Below are positions 34,900 to 45,300 of a stretch of DNA of 64,000 nucleotides, in pieces (within the stretch, counting starts at the first letter, position 1; every line of letters begins with the position of its first letter). The translations under genes and the position numbers were made by a program. The stretch comes from Paracoccaceae bacterium. GTDB taxonomy: Bacteria; Pseudomonadota; Alphaproteobacteria; Rhodobacterales; Rhodobacteraceae. The stretch is from assembly GCA_014872875.1 (NCBI GenBank), contig WKFI01000004.1, forward strand, positions 33,767 through 97,766, written 5' to 3'. The notes beneath the pieces were generated by a model that made no database searches, was not told the origin of the DNA, and worked only from the letters and a program-made list of their open reading frames with translations.

Positions 34900-37800
34900 A
34901 TGACAAAACTGGGAAACATGCCCGACACGACCGGCGACATCGCGATCGTCGGCCTTTCTGTTGCCGTGCCGGGGGCGCAGTCCGTTTCGCAATTCTGGGA
35001 CAACCTGAAGAACGGTGTTGAATCGATCCAGGTGCTTGACGGTGACGCACTGAAGGCCGCCGGAGAGCGGCCCGAGTTGCTGGCCGACCCTCATTACGTG
35101 CCCGCCGCAGCCCTGTTGGAAGGGTTCGACCAATTCGACGCCGAGTTCTTTGGGTTCTCACCCAAGGAAGCCGCCATTCTGGACCCCCAGCATCGCAAGT
35201 TTCTGGAAACCGCCTGGGAAGCGATGGAAAGCGCAGGGCATCCGCCCGAAAGCATCAATGGTCCCATCGGTGTCTATGCGGGCTGCGGGATGGGCAGCTA
35301 TTTCTATTTCAACATCTGTTCAAACCGGAACTTGGTAGACGACGTGGGCATGTTCCTGTTGCGCCATACCGGCAACGACAAGGATTTCCTGTCCACACGC
35401 GTCAGCCACGTGTTTGACCTGAAAGGCCCGTCAATCAACATCCAAACTGCCTGCTCAACCTCACTGGTTGCGGTCCACTATGCCTGCCAGGCTTTGCGGT
35501 CTGGCGAGTGTGACATGGCACTGGCGGGCGGCGTGACCATCGAACTGCCGCAGGGGCGTGGCTATCTGTACAAAGAGAACGAAATCCTGTCCCCAGATGG
35601 GCATTGCCATGCGTTCGACCACCGGGCCCAGGGCACTGTGTTCGGTTCGGGTGCGGGCGCGGTGGCGCTGCGCCGGTTGGAAGACGCAATCGCCGATGGC
35701 GACCACATCTGGGCGGTTATCAAAGGGTCGGCGGTCAACAACGACGGCGCGGCCAAGGCCGGGTATCTGGCGCCTTCGGTAGACGGTCAGGCAGCTGCAG
35801 TCCGACAGGCTTTGGACGCCGCCAAGGTCGGCGCAGACACAATCGGTTATGTCGAATGCCACGGCACCGGCACCTATCTGGGCGACCCGATCGAGGTCAG
35901 TGCGCTAACCGAGGCCTTCGCCCCGCAAGCTGGTTCTGAAGCCGATTGCCGAATTGGCTCGGTCAAAACCAATATCGGCCATCTCGACACTGCTGCCGGG
36001 ATTGCTGGCCTGGTAAAGACCACGCTGGCTCTGCATCACGGGCAGATCCCACCCTCGCTTGGTTATGAGGCGCCGAACCCGGCCATCGACTTTGACCATT
36101 CGCCGTTCCAGGTCAATGATCACCTATCCGACTGGACCACGACCGGGCACCCCCGACGCGCGGGCGTCAACGCCTTGGGTGTAGGTGGCACAAATGCCCA
36201 CGCGGTACTGGAGGAGGCCCCGGTCCGCGCACCATCGGAAGAAAGCGATTTCCCTTTTCATCCGTTGTGCCTGTCTGCCCATTCCAAGGCAGCGCTGGAC
36301 GGCAATTCAGCTGCGCTTGCCGCTTATCTGCGGGCCAATCCGGATGTGGATCTGGCCGATGTAGCATTCACACTCAAGAATGGGCGGCGCGGGTTCGACA
36401 AACGCAGGGTTCTGGTCGCCGAAACCGCGCTGCAGGCCGCAGAACTCCTGGAACAGGGGGATGCGCGCCAAGTCTTTACCCATGACAAGCTCGGCGACGC
36501 GCCGGATGTGGTTTTCATGTTCCCCGGCGGCGGTGCGCAATATGCAGGCATGGCGCGCGACCTGTATGAAACCGAACCGGTCTTTGCTGACTGGATGGAT
36601 CGCGGACTGGAGCACCTACAAAAGAAGCTCGATTACGATCCGAAGGCGATCTGGCTGCCCGAGGAAGATCAGCTTGAAGCCGCTGAGACAAAACTGCTCC
36701 AACCATCGGTCCAGCTGCCGCTGATCATGATCATTGAATACGCACTGGCCCAGCTATGGATCAGTTGGGGTGTGCGCCCTACGGCGCTGGTCGGGCACTC
36801 GATGGGCGAAAACACCGCAGCCTGTCTGGCCGGGGTGATGTCGTTTGAAAATTGTATTGATCTGGTCCTGCTGCGCGGACAGTTGTTCGACACGGTGCCT
36901 GCAGGCGGTATGCTGAGCATTTCCGCGTCGCTGGAAGACGTGCAGGCCATGCTGCCGGATGATCTGGATATAGCCAGCGTCAATGCGCCATTGCTCGTAG
37001 CTGTCAGTGGCCCGCAGGCGGCACTGGAACACTTCGCGGACATGCTGAGTGCCCAAGACATCGATCACCAGCGGATCCCGATCGACATTGCAGCCCATTC
37101 GCGGATGCTGGATCCAATTCTGCAAAAATATGGCGAATTCCTGGCAAAAACCAGACTTGAGACGCCAAAATTGCAAATCCTGTCGAACCGAACAGGCCTT
37201 GCACTAACGCCCGAACAAGCCACAGATCCGACCTATTGGGTGGAACAATTACGCAATACAGTCCATTTTGCCAGCTGCCTGGACAGCCTGTCGTCGCGCA
37301 AGGATCGCGTCTATTTGGAGGTTGGCCCTGGCAAAGCACTCAGCTCGTTGGCGCAGATGCATGGCAGCATCTCGTCTGGGCAGGTGCTCAGCTCGCTTCG
37401 CCACCCCGATCAGGACGTAGCGGATGACGCGTATTTCGTCGGCGTGATCGGACGGTTGTGGGCCTGTGGCGTCACCGCCGATTGGGATCAGATCTGGGGA
37501 GAGGTCCGGCGGCACCGTCTGCCGCTGCCCACCTATGCCTTCCAGCGCAGTCAATACTTCATTGAACCCGCTGCAGCGGTGGCCGAGACGACGGCGCCCC
37601 TGCCCCAACGCCACGACGACCTGTCCGATTGGGGATACCGCCCCTCCTGGCGCCCACGTCTGGCAGACTGCGCGCTGGAACTTGAAACTGAACTCTCGGA
37701 TCAGCCGCTGAACTGGCTGGTGTTCGAGGATGATATCGGACTGGCCACATCGGCCCTCGCCCGGTTGGAGGAGGCCGGACACGTCATCACCCGCGTCAGA

Positions 37801-40800
37801 CCCGGCGATACGTTCGCGCGGCTGACCGATGGCAGCTATGTTCTTGCCACGGAACAGGGCAACAGCGGGTATGAGGCGCTGCTTCAGGATCTGGAACAAC
37901 GTGGCCAGCTGCCAGACCGGATCGCGCATTTCTGGATGGTCACGCGGGAGGAAAGCTTCCGCCCCGGTTCGTCCTTCTTTGATCGCAACCTCGAAATGGG
38001 CTTCTATAGCCTGACTCATCTGGCCCAGGCCTTGGGCAGCGTCGAGCTGCCCGGACCACTGCATATCCTGGCATTTACCAGTGGCGCATCGCAGCAGAAT
38101 GACGAAGCCTTGCCCTATCCCGAAAAGGCCATGATCGCGGGCCCGATGGGGGTGATACCGCGTGAATTTCCGGGTGTTACCTGTGCAATGATAGACATTG
38201 ATCTGCCGGATCAGACACTGGGCTGGCTGGATCGGCTGCAGGGCCGAAGCGCGCCGGACCGCACGGACCGCCTGTTAGAGGAATTATTGGCCGAACCGCA
38301 GAGCCTAACCGCTGTCTGGCGCGGGGAACGCCGGTTGGAGCAAGGCTGGCGGCCCACAAAGCTGGACACATCGGATGCCTCGGTCTTCCGAAATGGCGGC
38401 ACCTATCTGATAACTGGGGGTTACGGTGGTATCGGACTGACCCTGGCGGCAGACCTCATGAGGGACCACAACGCCAACGTAGTTCTGCTTTCGCGTGATG
38501 GTTTGCCAGCACGTGACCACTGGGACCGTTTCCTGCGCAGCCACGGCCCTTCGCACCGGCTGAGCCAGCGCATCCGTGCAGTCATGGATCTTGAGGACAT
38601 TGGAAGCGGCAGGATCCTGCCGCTGACAGCAGATGTTTGCAACAGCGAACAAATGCAGGCCGCCAAGACACAGGCCGAAGCCGCATTTGGTCCGACCACC
38701 GGCGTGATACACGCGGCTGGCCATATCGATGACAGCCCGATCCTGGGCAAGTCGGACGCTCAGATTGCTCAGGTCTTTGCCCCCAAGATCAGCGGCTTGC
38801 GCGTGTTGGACGCACTGTTCCCTGATGGCAGTATCGAACTCATGGTACTGTTTTCTTCATCTTCGACCGTGACCCGGCCAGCCGGTCAGGTCGATTATGT
38901 TGCAGCCAACGAATACCTCAACGCCTATGCCAAACATCGCAGCGGCGGACAGACCCGCGTGGTTGCAATTGATTGGGGGGTGTGGAGCGATGTGGGCATG
39001 GCGGCAGAAGCAATGGCCCGACGTGCTGGAGCTGATACCCTGCCCGCGCGCGCGCCCAGCACCCAACCCCTGTGGCACGAAACCGGGTTCAATGCCAAAG
39101 GTCAGCCGATTTATGCCGCGCACCTGTCATCGCAGGGCGACTGGATCCTGAACGAACACCGGATCGCCGATGGAACCGCGCTGATGCCCGGCACGGGCTA
39201 TATCGAGCTGCTGGCGCAGGCAGTTCAGGCTCAGGGAGTTTCCACCGGATTCGAAATTCGCGACCTCTATTTTCTGCAACCCTTTATCGGCCCGGAAGAC
39301 GGGGAGCGGGAGCTGGTTTTGAGCCTGCAGGCGACCGACGAAGGCTATTCTGCTTCCTTCCACGGCACGCTCCCCGAGGGTGGATATGCCCTACACGCAC
39401 AGGCGCGATTGGTTTTGAACGATGCTACTGCGCCGCAGATCTCGGGCGACAAATTAGAGTCGCATGGTGACCTGTTCGAAACCGCGGCTGGCAGTCGCCT
39501 GAAATCACCGCAGGAAAAGTTCCTGCGTTTCGGCCCGCGCTGGCAGGTTCTGGACCAGATCTCTCTGGGGGAACGCGAAGGCGTCGCACGTCTTTCCCTT
39601 TCGCCGAGTGCGCAGGGCGACGGATGCCTGTTGCACCCGGGGCTGATGGACTTGTCTACGGGCTGGGCGATGGAGCTGATCCCGGGCTATCAGGCCAGAT
39701 CGCTTTGGGTTCCTGTCTCCTACGGTGCGATCCAAGTCTTCGGTCCTTTGCCAAACGCTATTGTCAGCCATGTGCAACTGTCTGGAACACCTCATGACGG
39801 TTTTGCCACTTTTGACATCGTGCTTTGCGATGAACAGGGCAAGGTGGCTGTCGCCATAACCGGGTTCAACATGAAACGGCTGGAGGGTGCCCTGACACTG
39901 CCCGACCGGCAAAACTCCGATGCAAGCGCGGCTGATCTTGGACTGGAAATCGGCGGTTCATCCAAACCCCTTTCGAGCGAAGAGCAGCGCCTTCTGCACA
40001 ATATCGCCAACGGAATTCGCGAAAGCGAAGGGCCGGAGGCCTTGCAGCGCGCCCTGTCTAAAGGACTGCCGCAAATCGTTGTGTCTTCGCTCGACTTGCC
40101 AGCGCTGATCCAACAGACCGAACAAGGCGCCGCACAGGACAGTGCCCCGGAACAGAGCTTTGAACGTCCTCAGCTGGAGACTGAATTTATTGCCCCCCGC
40201 AACGCGGTGGAGGAGCAATTGGCAGACCAGTTCGCGACCCTGCTGGGTGTGGCGCAGGTCGGCGTCGAAGACAGTTTTTTCGATCTGGGCGGGCATTCCT
40301 TGATCGCTGTGCGGTTGTTTGCACAGATCAAACGCGCCTTTGACGTAGAATTCCCAATCTCGTTGCTGTTCGAGGCACCCAGCGTCGCCGGTCTGGCCGA
40401 ACGGATCATTCAAAGAACGGGCGGCGGTGTGTCGCTGGAAACACCGGGAACCGAAGATCCGGGCAAAGCCAAGGACGCTACCGATTTCGTCCATCTGGTC
40501 AAACTGCATCCGGGCGATGGCACCGGAAAACGCCCGTTCTTCCTTGTCGCCGGCATGTTTGGCAACGTCCTTAACCTGCGCCAGCTGGCTTTGCTGGTTG
40601 GTCGCGATCGCCCGGTCTACGGCCTGCAGGCCCGTGGTCTGATCGGAGAGGAGGCGCCGCACATATCGATGAGCGAAGCAGCGCGGGATTATCTGGACGA
40701 AGTCCGTCGCATTCAGCCGCACGGTCCATATCACTTTGGCGGATTCTCGGGTGGTGGGATCACCGCCTATGAAATGGCCCAACAGGTGACGCAGGCCGGG

Positions 40801-41343
40801 GAGGACGTCGCCTCCCTCGTGCTTCTGGATACCCCCCTGCCCCTTCGCCCGACTCTGACCCGCAAGGACAAGGCGTTGATCAAGCTGCATGAGCTGAGAC
40901 GCAAAGGGATCGGGTATCTGTCGGAATGGGCCCGGACCCGCATCGCGTGGGAACTCTCCAAAAGACGCGGGTCGGATCAAAGCGTGTCCCAGACGCCAGA
41001 GTTCAACAATTCCAAAATTGAGGCGGCCTTCCGCCAGGCGATCGGCAGTTACCAAGTTGCGACATGGGACGGACCTTTGACCCTGTTCCGCCCCCCACTG
41101 GACCGCCATTGGAAAGTGTCCGAAGGGCAATATGTTTCGGCCGCGCGGGAATATGTCTTCGATGACAACGACTGGACTCGCTGGGCCGTCAACACGCAGG
41201 TGGTCGAGGTACCTGGCGATCATGACAGCATGGTTCTGGTCCCCAATGTCAGTGTTTTGGCCGATCACGTCCGTTCGGTTCTGGACGCGTCCGAACCTTC
41301 GCCCAATCCTCATTCGCCAGCCCTGGCAACTGCCGCAGAGTAG
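34900..41343 (+). CDS. Type I polyketide synthase, KS-AT-KR-DH-ACP-TE
   Basis: A 2147-residue single-module megaenzyme. Ketosynthase 12-440 with Cys185 (TACSTS), His321 and His361. Acyltransferase 537-830 with Ser634 (GHSMGE); the specificity loop reads AAHS at 731-734 rather than the HAFH or YASH seen in well-known malonyl/methylmalonyl domains. Ketoreductase about 910-1380: NADPH motif 'TGGYGGIGL' at 1172, Tyr1333 and Asn1337. Dehydratase about 1395-1665 with His1420 and Asp1584 (HPGLMDLST). Carrier protein with phosphopantetheine Ser1800 (GGHSL). Thioesterase 1865-2130 with Ser1950 (GFSGG), Asp1977 and His2108. There is no enoyl reductase. KR before DH is an unusual order. It probably makes a short unsaturated acyl chain or acts iteratively, and releases it by its own TE. 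It opens a coupled operon running to 51119. Confidence 0.93.
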   Translation: MTKLGNMPDTTGDIAIVGLSVAVPGAQSVSQFWDNLKNGVESIQVLDGDALKAAGERPELLADPHYVPAAALLEGFDQFDAEFFGFSPKEAAILDPQHRKFLETAWEAMESAGHPPESINGPIGVYAGCGMGSYFYFNICSNRNLVDDVGMFLLRHTGNDKDFLSTRVSHVFDLKGPSINIQTACSTSLVAVHYACQALRSGECDMALAGGVTIELPQGRGYLYKENEILSPDGHCHAFDHRAQGTVFGSGAGAVALRRLEDAIADGDHIWAVIKGSAVNNDGAAKAGYLAPSVDGQAAAVRQALDAAKVGADTIGYVECHGTGTYLGDPIEVSALTEAFAPQAGSEADCRIGSVKTNIGHLDTAAGIAGLVKTTLALHHGQIPPSLGYEAPNPAIDFDHSPFQVNDHLSDWTTTGHPRRAGVNALGVGGTNAHAVLEEAPVRAPSEESDFPFHPLCLSAHSKAALDGNSAALAAYLRANPDVDLADVAFTLKNGRRGFDKRRVLVAETALQAAELLEQGDARQVFTHDKLGDAPDVVFMFPGGGAQYAGMARDLYETEPVFADWMDRGLEHLQKKLDYDPKAIWLPEEDQLEAAETKLLQPSVQLPLIMIIEYALAQLWISWGVRPTALVGHSMGENTAACLAGVMSFENCIDLVLLRGQLFDTVPAGGMLSISASLEDVQAMLPDDLDIASVNAPLLVAVSGPQAALEHFADMLSAQDIDHQRIPIDIAAHSRMLDPILQKYGEFLAKTRLETPKLQILSNRTGLALTPEQATDPTYWVEQLRNTVHFASCLDSLSSRKDRVYLEVGPGKALSSLAQMHGSISSGQVLSSLRHPDQDVADDAYFVGVIGRLWACGVTADWDQIWGEVRRHRLPLPTYAFQRSQYFIEPAAAVAETTAPLPQRHDDLSDWGYRPSWRPRLADCALELETELSDQPLNWLVFEDDIGLATSALARLEEAGHVITRVRPGDTFARLTDGSYVLATEQGNSGYEALLQDLEQRGQLPDRIAHFWMVTREESFRPGSSFFDRNLEMGFYSLTHLAQALGSVELPGPLHILAFTSGASQQNDEALPYPEKAMIAGPMGVIPREFPGVTCAMIDIDLPDQTLGWLDRLQGRSAPDRTDRLLEELLAEPQSLTAVWRGERRLEQGWRPTKLDTSDASVFRNGGTYLITGGYGGIGLTLAADLMRDHNANVVLLSRDGLPARDHWDRFLRSHGPSHRLSQRIRAVMDLEDIGSGRILPLTADVCNSEQMQAAKTQAEAAFGPTTGVIHAAGHIDDSPILGKSDAQIAQVFAPKISGLRVLDALFPDGSIELMVLFSSSSTVTRPAGQVDYVAANEYLNAYAKHRSGGQTRVVAIDWGVWSDVGMAAEAMARRAGADTLPARAPSTQPLWHETGFNAKGQPIYAAHLSSQGDWILNEHRIADGTALMPGTGYIELLAQAVQAQGVSTGFEIRDLYFLQPFIGPEDGERELVLSLQATDEGYSASFHGTLPEGGYALHAQARLVLNDATAPQISGDKLESHGDLFETAAGSRLKSPQEKFLRFGPRWQVLDQISLGEREGVARLSLSPSAQGDGCLLHPGLMDLSTGWAMELIPGYQARSLWVPVSYGAIQVFGPLPNAIVSHVQLSGTPHDGFATFDIVLCDEQGKVAVAITGFNMKRLEGALTLPDRQNSDASAADLGLEIGGSSKPLSSEEQRLLHNIANGIRESEGPEALQRALSKGLPQIVVSSLDLPALIQQTEQGAAQDSAPEQSFERPQLETEFIAPRNAVEEQLADQFATLLGVAQVGVEDSFFDLGGHSLIAVRLFAQIKRAFDVEFPISLLFEAPSVAGLAERIIQRTGGGVSLETPGTEDPGKAKDATDFVHLVKLHPGDGTGKRPFFLVAGMFGNVLNLRQLALLVGRDRPVYGLQARGLIGEEAPHISMSEAARDYLDEVRRIQPHGPYHFGGFSGGGITAYEMAQQVTQAGEDVASLVLLDTPLPLRPTLTRKDKALIKLHELRRKGIGYLSEWARTRIAWELSKRRGSDQSVSQTPEFNNSKIEAAFRQAIGSYQVATWDGPLTLFRPPLDRHWKVSEGQYVSAAREYVFDDNDWTRWAVNTQVVEVPGDHDSMVLVPNVSVLADHVRSVLDASEPSPNPHSPALATAAE

Positions 41344-41351
41344 AGCATCCG

Positions 41352-42365
41352 ATGCAACCCGCCCTTCTGACCATCATTCTGAATTTCCGGACGCCCGATA
41401 TGACGCTACGCGCGGCCGAAACGGCCCTGCGCGAAATGGCAGACCTGAGTGGCGAAGTTCTGGTGATCGACAACGGATCGGGAGATGACAGTTTCGAGGT
41501 GATGCAACGCGAGGCGCAGGATCGTGGCTGGTTGTCAAATAACCGCTTCCGTTTGATTTCTTCAGATCACAACGGCGGGTTCGGTGCCGGGGTCAATATC
41601 GGCTTGCGCGCACGGATGAGCGACGGACGCCGACCCGATTACTATTACCTTCTGAACTCGGACGCTTTCCCTGAACCCGGCGCGGTTCGTATCCTGCTGG
41701 AATTCCTGACCAGTAACCCACAGGCGGGCATGGCCGGGTCTTACATCCGCGGCGTGGATGGAGAGCCGCACCGGACGGCCTTCCGCTTCCCCTCAATCGC
41801 CGGGGAATTCGAAGCGGCCGCGAAGACCGGCGTCTTTTCGCGCCTGCTGAAACATGCGATCGTCGCGATCGAGATCCCGAAAAACACCACTCAGGTGGAT
41901 TGGACGGCCGGGGCCAGCCTGATGATCCGCCGTGACCTGATCGAAAAGGTGGGCGGGTTTGACGAAACGTTCTTCCTCTACTTCGAAGAAACCGACCTGT
42001 GCCACCGCGCCCGACAGGCAGGCTGGCAAGTCTATTACCTGCCCGGCAGCGAGGTTGCCCACGTGGGTTCGGCCTCTACCGGAATGAAGACCTGGGATCG
42101 CGTCCCGCAATACTGGCTCGATTCACGCTTGCACTATTTTACCAAGACTCATGGTCGCCTGTACGCCGCCGGTGCCACACTGTCTGCGATCCTGGGCGGC
42201 ATCCTGTGGCGGTTGCGCTGCATGGTACAGAACAAACCTCTTGAATCTCCCCCTCATTTCCTGCGCGACCTCATGGCCCATAGCGTGCGGCATATGTTTC
42301 GCCGCGCACCGCGCATATCGGATGAATTTCCCCTCTCCACCGTCGCTACGGAGGACAATAAATGA
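41352..42365 (+). CDS. Family 2 glycosyltransferase (rhamnosyltransferase-like)
   Basis: A 337-residue GT2 protein. 'LLTIILNFRTPDMTLRAAETAL', 'VIDNGSGDDSFE', 'NGGFGAGVNIGLR', the metal-binding 'YLLNSDAFPEPGAV' and 'WTAGASLMIRRDLIEKVGGFDETFFLYFEETDLCHRARQAGW' are typical of WbbL-like rhamnosyltransferases. It starts 8 bp after the PKS stop and its own stop overlaps the start of the NRPS-like gene (ATGA), so the sugar transferase is translated together with both megaenzymes. This sandwiching is direct evidence that the PKS/NRPS belong to the polysaccharide operon. Confidence 0.92.
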   Translation: MQPALLTIILNFRTPDMTLRAAETALREMADLSGEVLVIDNGSGDDSFEVMQREAQDRGWLSNNRFRLISSDHNGGFGAGVNIGLRARMSDGRRPDYYYLLNSDAFPEPGAVRILLEFLTSNPQAGMAGSYIRGVDGEPHRTAFRFPSIAGEFEAAAKTGVFSRLLKHAIVAIEIPKNTTQVDWTAGASLMIRRDLIEKVGGFDETFFLYFEETDLCHRARQAGWQVYYLPGSEVAHVGSASTGMKTWDRVPQYWLDSRLHYFTKTHGRLYAAGATLSAILGGILWRLRCMVQNKPLESPPHFLRDLMAHSVRHMFRRAPRISDEFPLSTVATEDNK

Positions 42366-45300
42366 CCAATCTGACCACCGCCGTGATCGGCAATGAATCC
42401 CTTCTGATCGGATGCAGCGAAATCCTGTTGGAGCGCGGGCATCGTATCCGCGCCGTCGTGACCGACGATGCCGAGATTGCCGCTTGGGCGACCGGCAAGG
42501 GGCTGCCGGTTCTGACCGACGCCGAGGATCTGGCGCAGGCAGGGGCGTTCGACTGGCTGTTTTCGATCGCCAACCTAAAGCTTCTGTCAGACGCGGTTCT
42601 GGCCCTGCCCACACAAGGAGCCATCAACTTCCATGACGGGCCGCTGCCGCGCCATGCCGGATTGAACGCCCCGGTCTGGGCATTGATCGATGGGGACACG
42701 GAATTTGGCATCACCTGGCACATACTCGAACGCGGTGTGGACACAGGGGATGTTTTGGAACAGCGCTTGTTCGAGATTACTGAGGGCGAGACCGCGTTTT
42801 CGCTGAACTCGAAGTGTTATGCGGCGGGTTTGGACAGTTTTGCAGCCCTGATGAATCAGGTCGAGACCGGCCAGCTGGCCCGGACGCCGCAAGACCCGAC
42901 AAGTCGCAGCTATCACGCGCGCAAGGATCGCCCTGATGCGGCGGGCCGTCTGGACTTCGCCAAGTCCACTCGCCAAATCCTGAGCCTGATCAACGCGTTG
43001 GATTTCGGGGAGTATTGGAACCCACTCACCTGCGCCAAGATCGAATTGGGGGGAGATGTGGTTCTGGTTGGCTCCGGCACACAGGCCCTGGGATCGGGCG
43101 CACCGGGTACGGTTCTGGAGGGCACGGGCAACAGCCTTACTATCGCGACAAGTGACGGAGCGGTGCAGCTGAGCGATCTGAAATCCGCATATGGTCAACC
43201 TTTTGATCTGTCGGACAAGGTGAAAGTTGGTGATGTTCTGCCAGTCCTTTCTGCCGACCAGACACGGGACCTGAATGACGCGCTACAACGCAGCCTGCCC
43301 GGCGAATACAGGGCGCGGCAGTCCTTGCGCGATTTACATCCCCTGCCCGCCCCATTGACCCTACCCACCGGCCAAGATGGAACCCTGACGCGGGAGTTGA
43401 TCTTGCCCGGGGGCCTGACACCGGCACGGATTGCTGCAGGCACGCTGATTTGGGCGCTGCGTAGCACTGGCGCGGCAGAAGGCGATATCGCGCTGACCGA
43501 CGCCCAGATGCAGTCCGCCAACTCTTCGGGATATGTGTCGGATTGGACCATGCTCAGCGTTGTGCGAGACGAAAAGGTCGGCGATCTGATCGCCAGGCTT
43601 GAAACTGGACTGCCCCAGGCCCGACAGGATGGCGGCTGGCCTTGCGATCTGGTGGCCCGCGATCCCGGCATTCAGGGCTTTGATCAGCCCGGTATCGCCC
43701 TGTCCCTCGACGCAGATACTCCGCTGCCCGGTTCCCCACTGACGCTTGCAGTGACCGGCCAGACGGCGCGTCTGCACGCGGATGCGTCCCTCTTTGATCA
43801 GCAATCCCTGGCCCTGCTCACCGCGCGGTTGGAACTGGTTCTAACTCAGATTGCCGACGGGGCGGGTGACACGGCCGCACACGCGATGACCATTCTGCCC
43901 GAGGCTGAGCGCGCCCGCGTCTTGCGCGATTGGAATCGGACCGATCAGGCGTTCAGCCCGGACCAAACCATCCAATCCGCGTTTGAAGCACAAGTGGACC
44001 GGTCGCCAGATGCCACGGCCCTGATCTTTGAAGGGGCAGAACTCAGCTATGCTGCGCTAAATGCCCGCGCCAATGCGGCGGCGACGAAACTCCGTGAGTT
44101 GGGCGTCAAACCCGGCAGCCATGTTGGCATATATCTGAACCGCTCGCCCGAACTGGTGATCGGCGCCCTGGCGATCCTCAAGGCCGGCGGCGCATATGTG
44201 CCGCTGGACCCGGCTTATCCCGCCGATCGGATAGCCCACTACATCACTGACAGCGATGCAGATGTAATCGTGACGTCGGATGATCTGGCGCCCTCCCTTC
44301 CAGCGACAAAGGCCAAACTTCTGCACCTTGGGGCAGCACCGGCGGATGCAAGTTCGGCCAACGTGAACGGGCAGGCCACCGGCGCTGATCTGGCCTATCT
44401 GATTTACACTTCCGGTTCGACCGGCACCCCCAAAGGCGTCATGGTGCGCCACTCCAACGTGGCCAATTTCTTTGCCGCCATGGACACCGCTATCCCGCAC
44501 CAACCTGGCGACACATGGCTTGCCGTAACCAGCCTGAGCTTCGATATCTCGGTCTTGGAACTGTTCTGGACCTTGTCGCGAGGCTTCCGTGTTGTCGTCT
44601 CGAGCGATGAAAGCCGGTTGCAACTGTCCGGCGACGCGCTGCCAGTGTCGGATCGTGGCATGGATTTCAACTTGTTCTACTGGGGCAATGATGACGGGCC
44701 AGGACCACGCAAATACGAATTGCTGCTGGAGGGCGCCAAGTTTGCCGATGCCAACGGGTTCAACGCGGTCTGGACACCGGAACGCCATTTCCACGCGTTT
44801 GGCGGACCCTACCCGAACCCCGCGGTGACCGGCGCTGCGGTTGCTGCGGTCACGCAGAACCTGTCTGTACGCGCAGGCAGCTGTGTCGCACCTCTGCACC
44901 ATCCGGCCCGCGTGGCCGAGGAATGGGCGGTGATCGACAACCTGACCAATGGGCGCGCGGCCTTGGGCATCGCGTCGGGGTGGCAGCCGGATGACTTCGT
45001 GTTGCGTCCAGAAAACACACCGCCTCGAAACAAGCCTGCCATGTTCGAAACCATCGAAACCCTGCGCAAGCTGTGGCGCGGGGAAGCGGTGGAGTTTCCG
45101 CGTCAGGACGGCTCGATGCATTCGGTGGTCACGCAACCCCGACCTGTTTCCGACGAACTGCCGTTGTGGGTGACCACGGCAGGCAACCCGGAGACCTGGA
45201 AGGAGGCTGGCCAAATCGGCGCCAATGTGCTGACCCACCTGCTGGGACAAAGCATTGATGAGGTCGCCGGCAAGATCCGCATCTATCACGAGGCACTGCG

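Noticed and set aside
39958..41313. 451-residue open frame antisense to the PKS ACP/TE region
   Set aside because: The plus-strand frame shows clear carrier and thioesterase motifs; the antisense frame has none.
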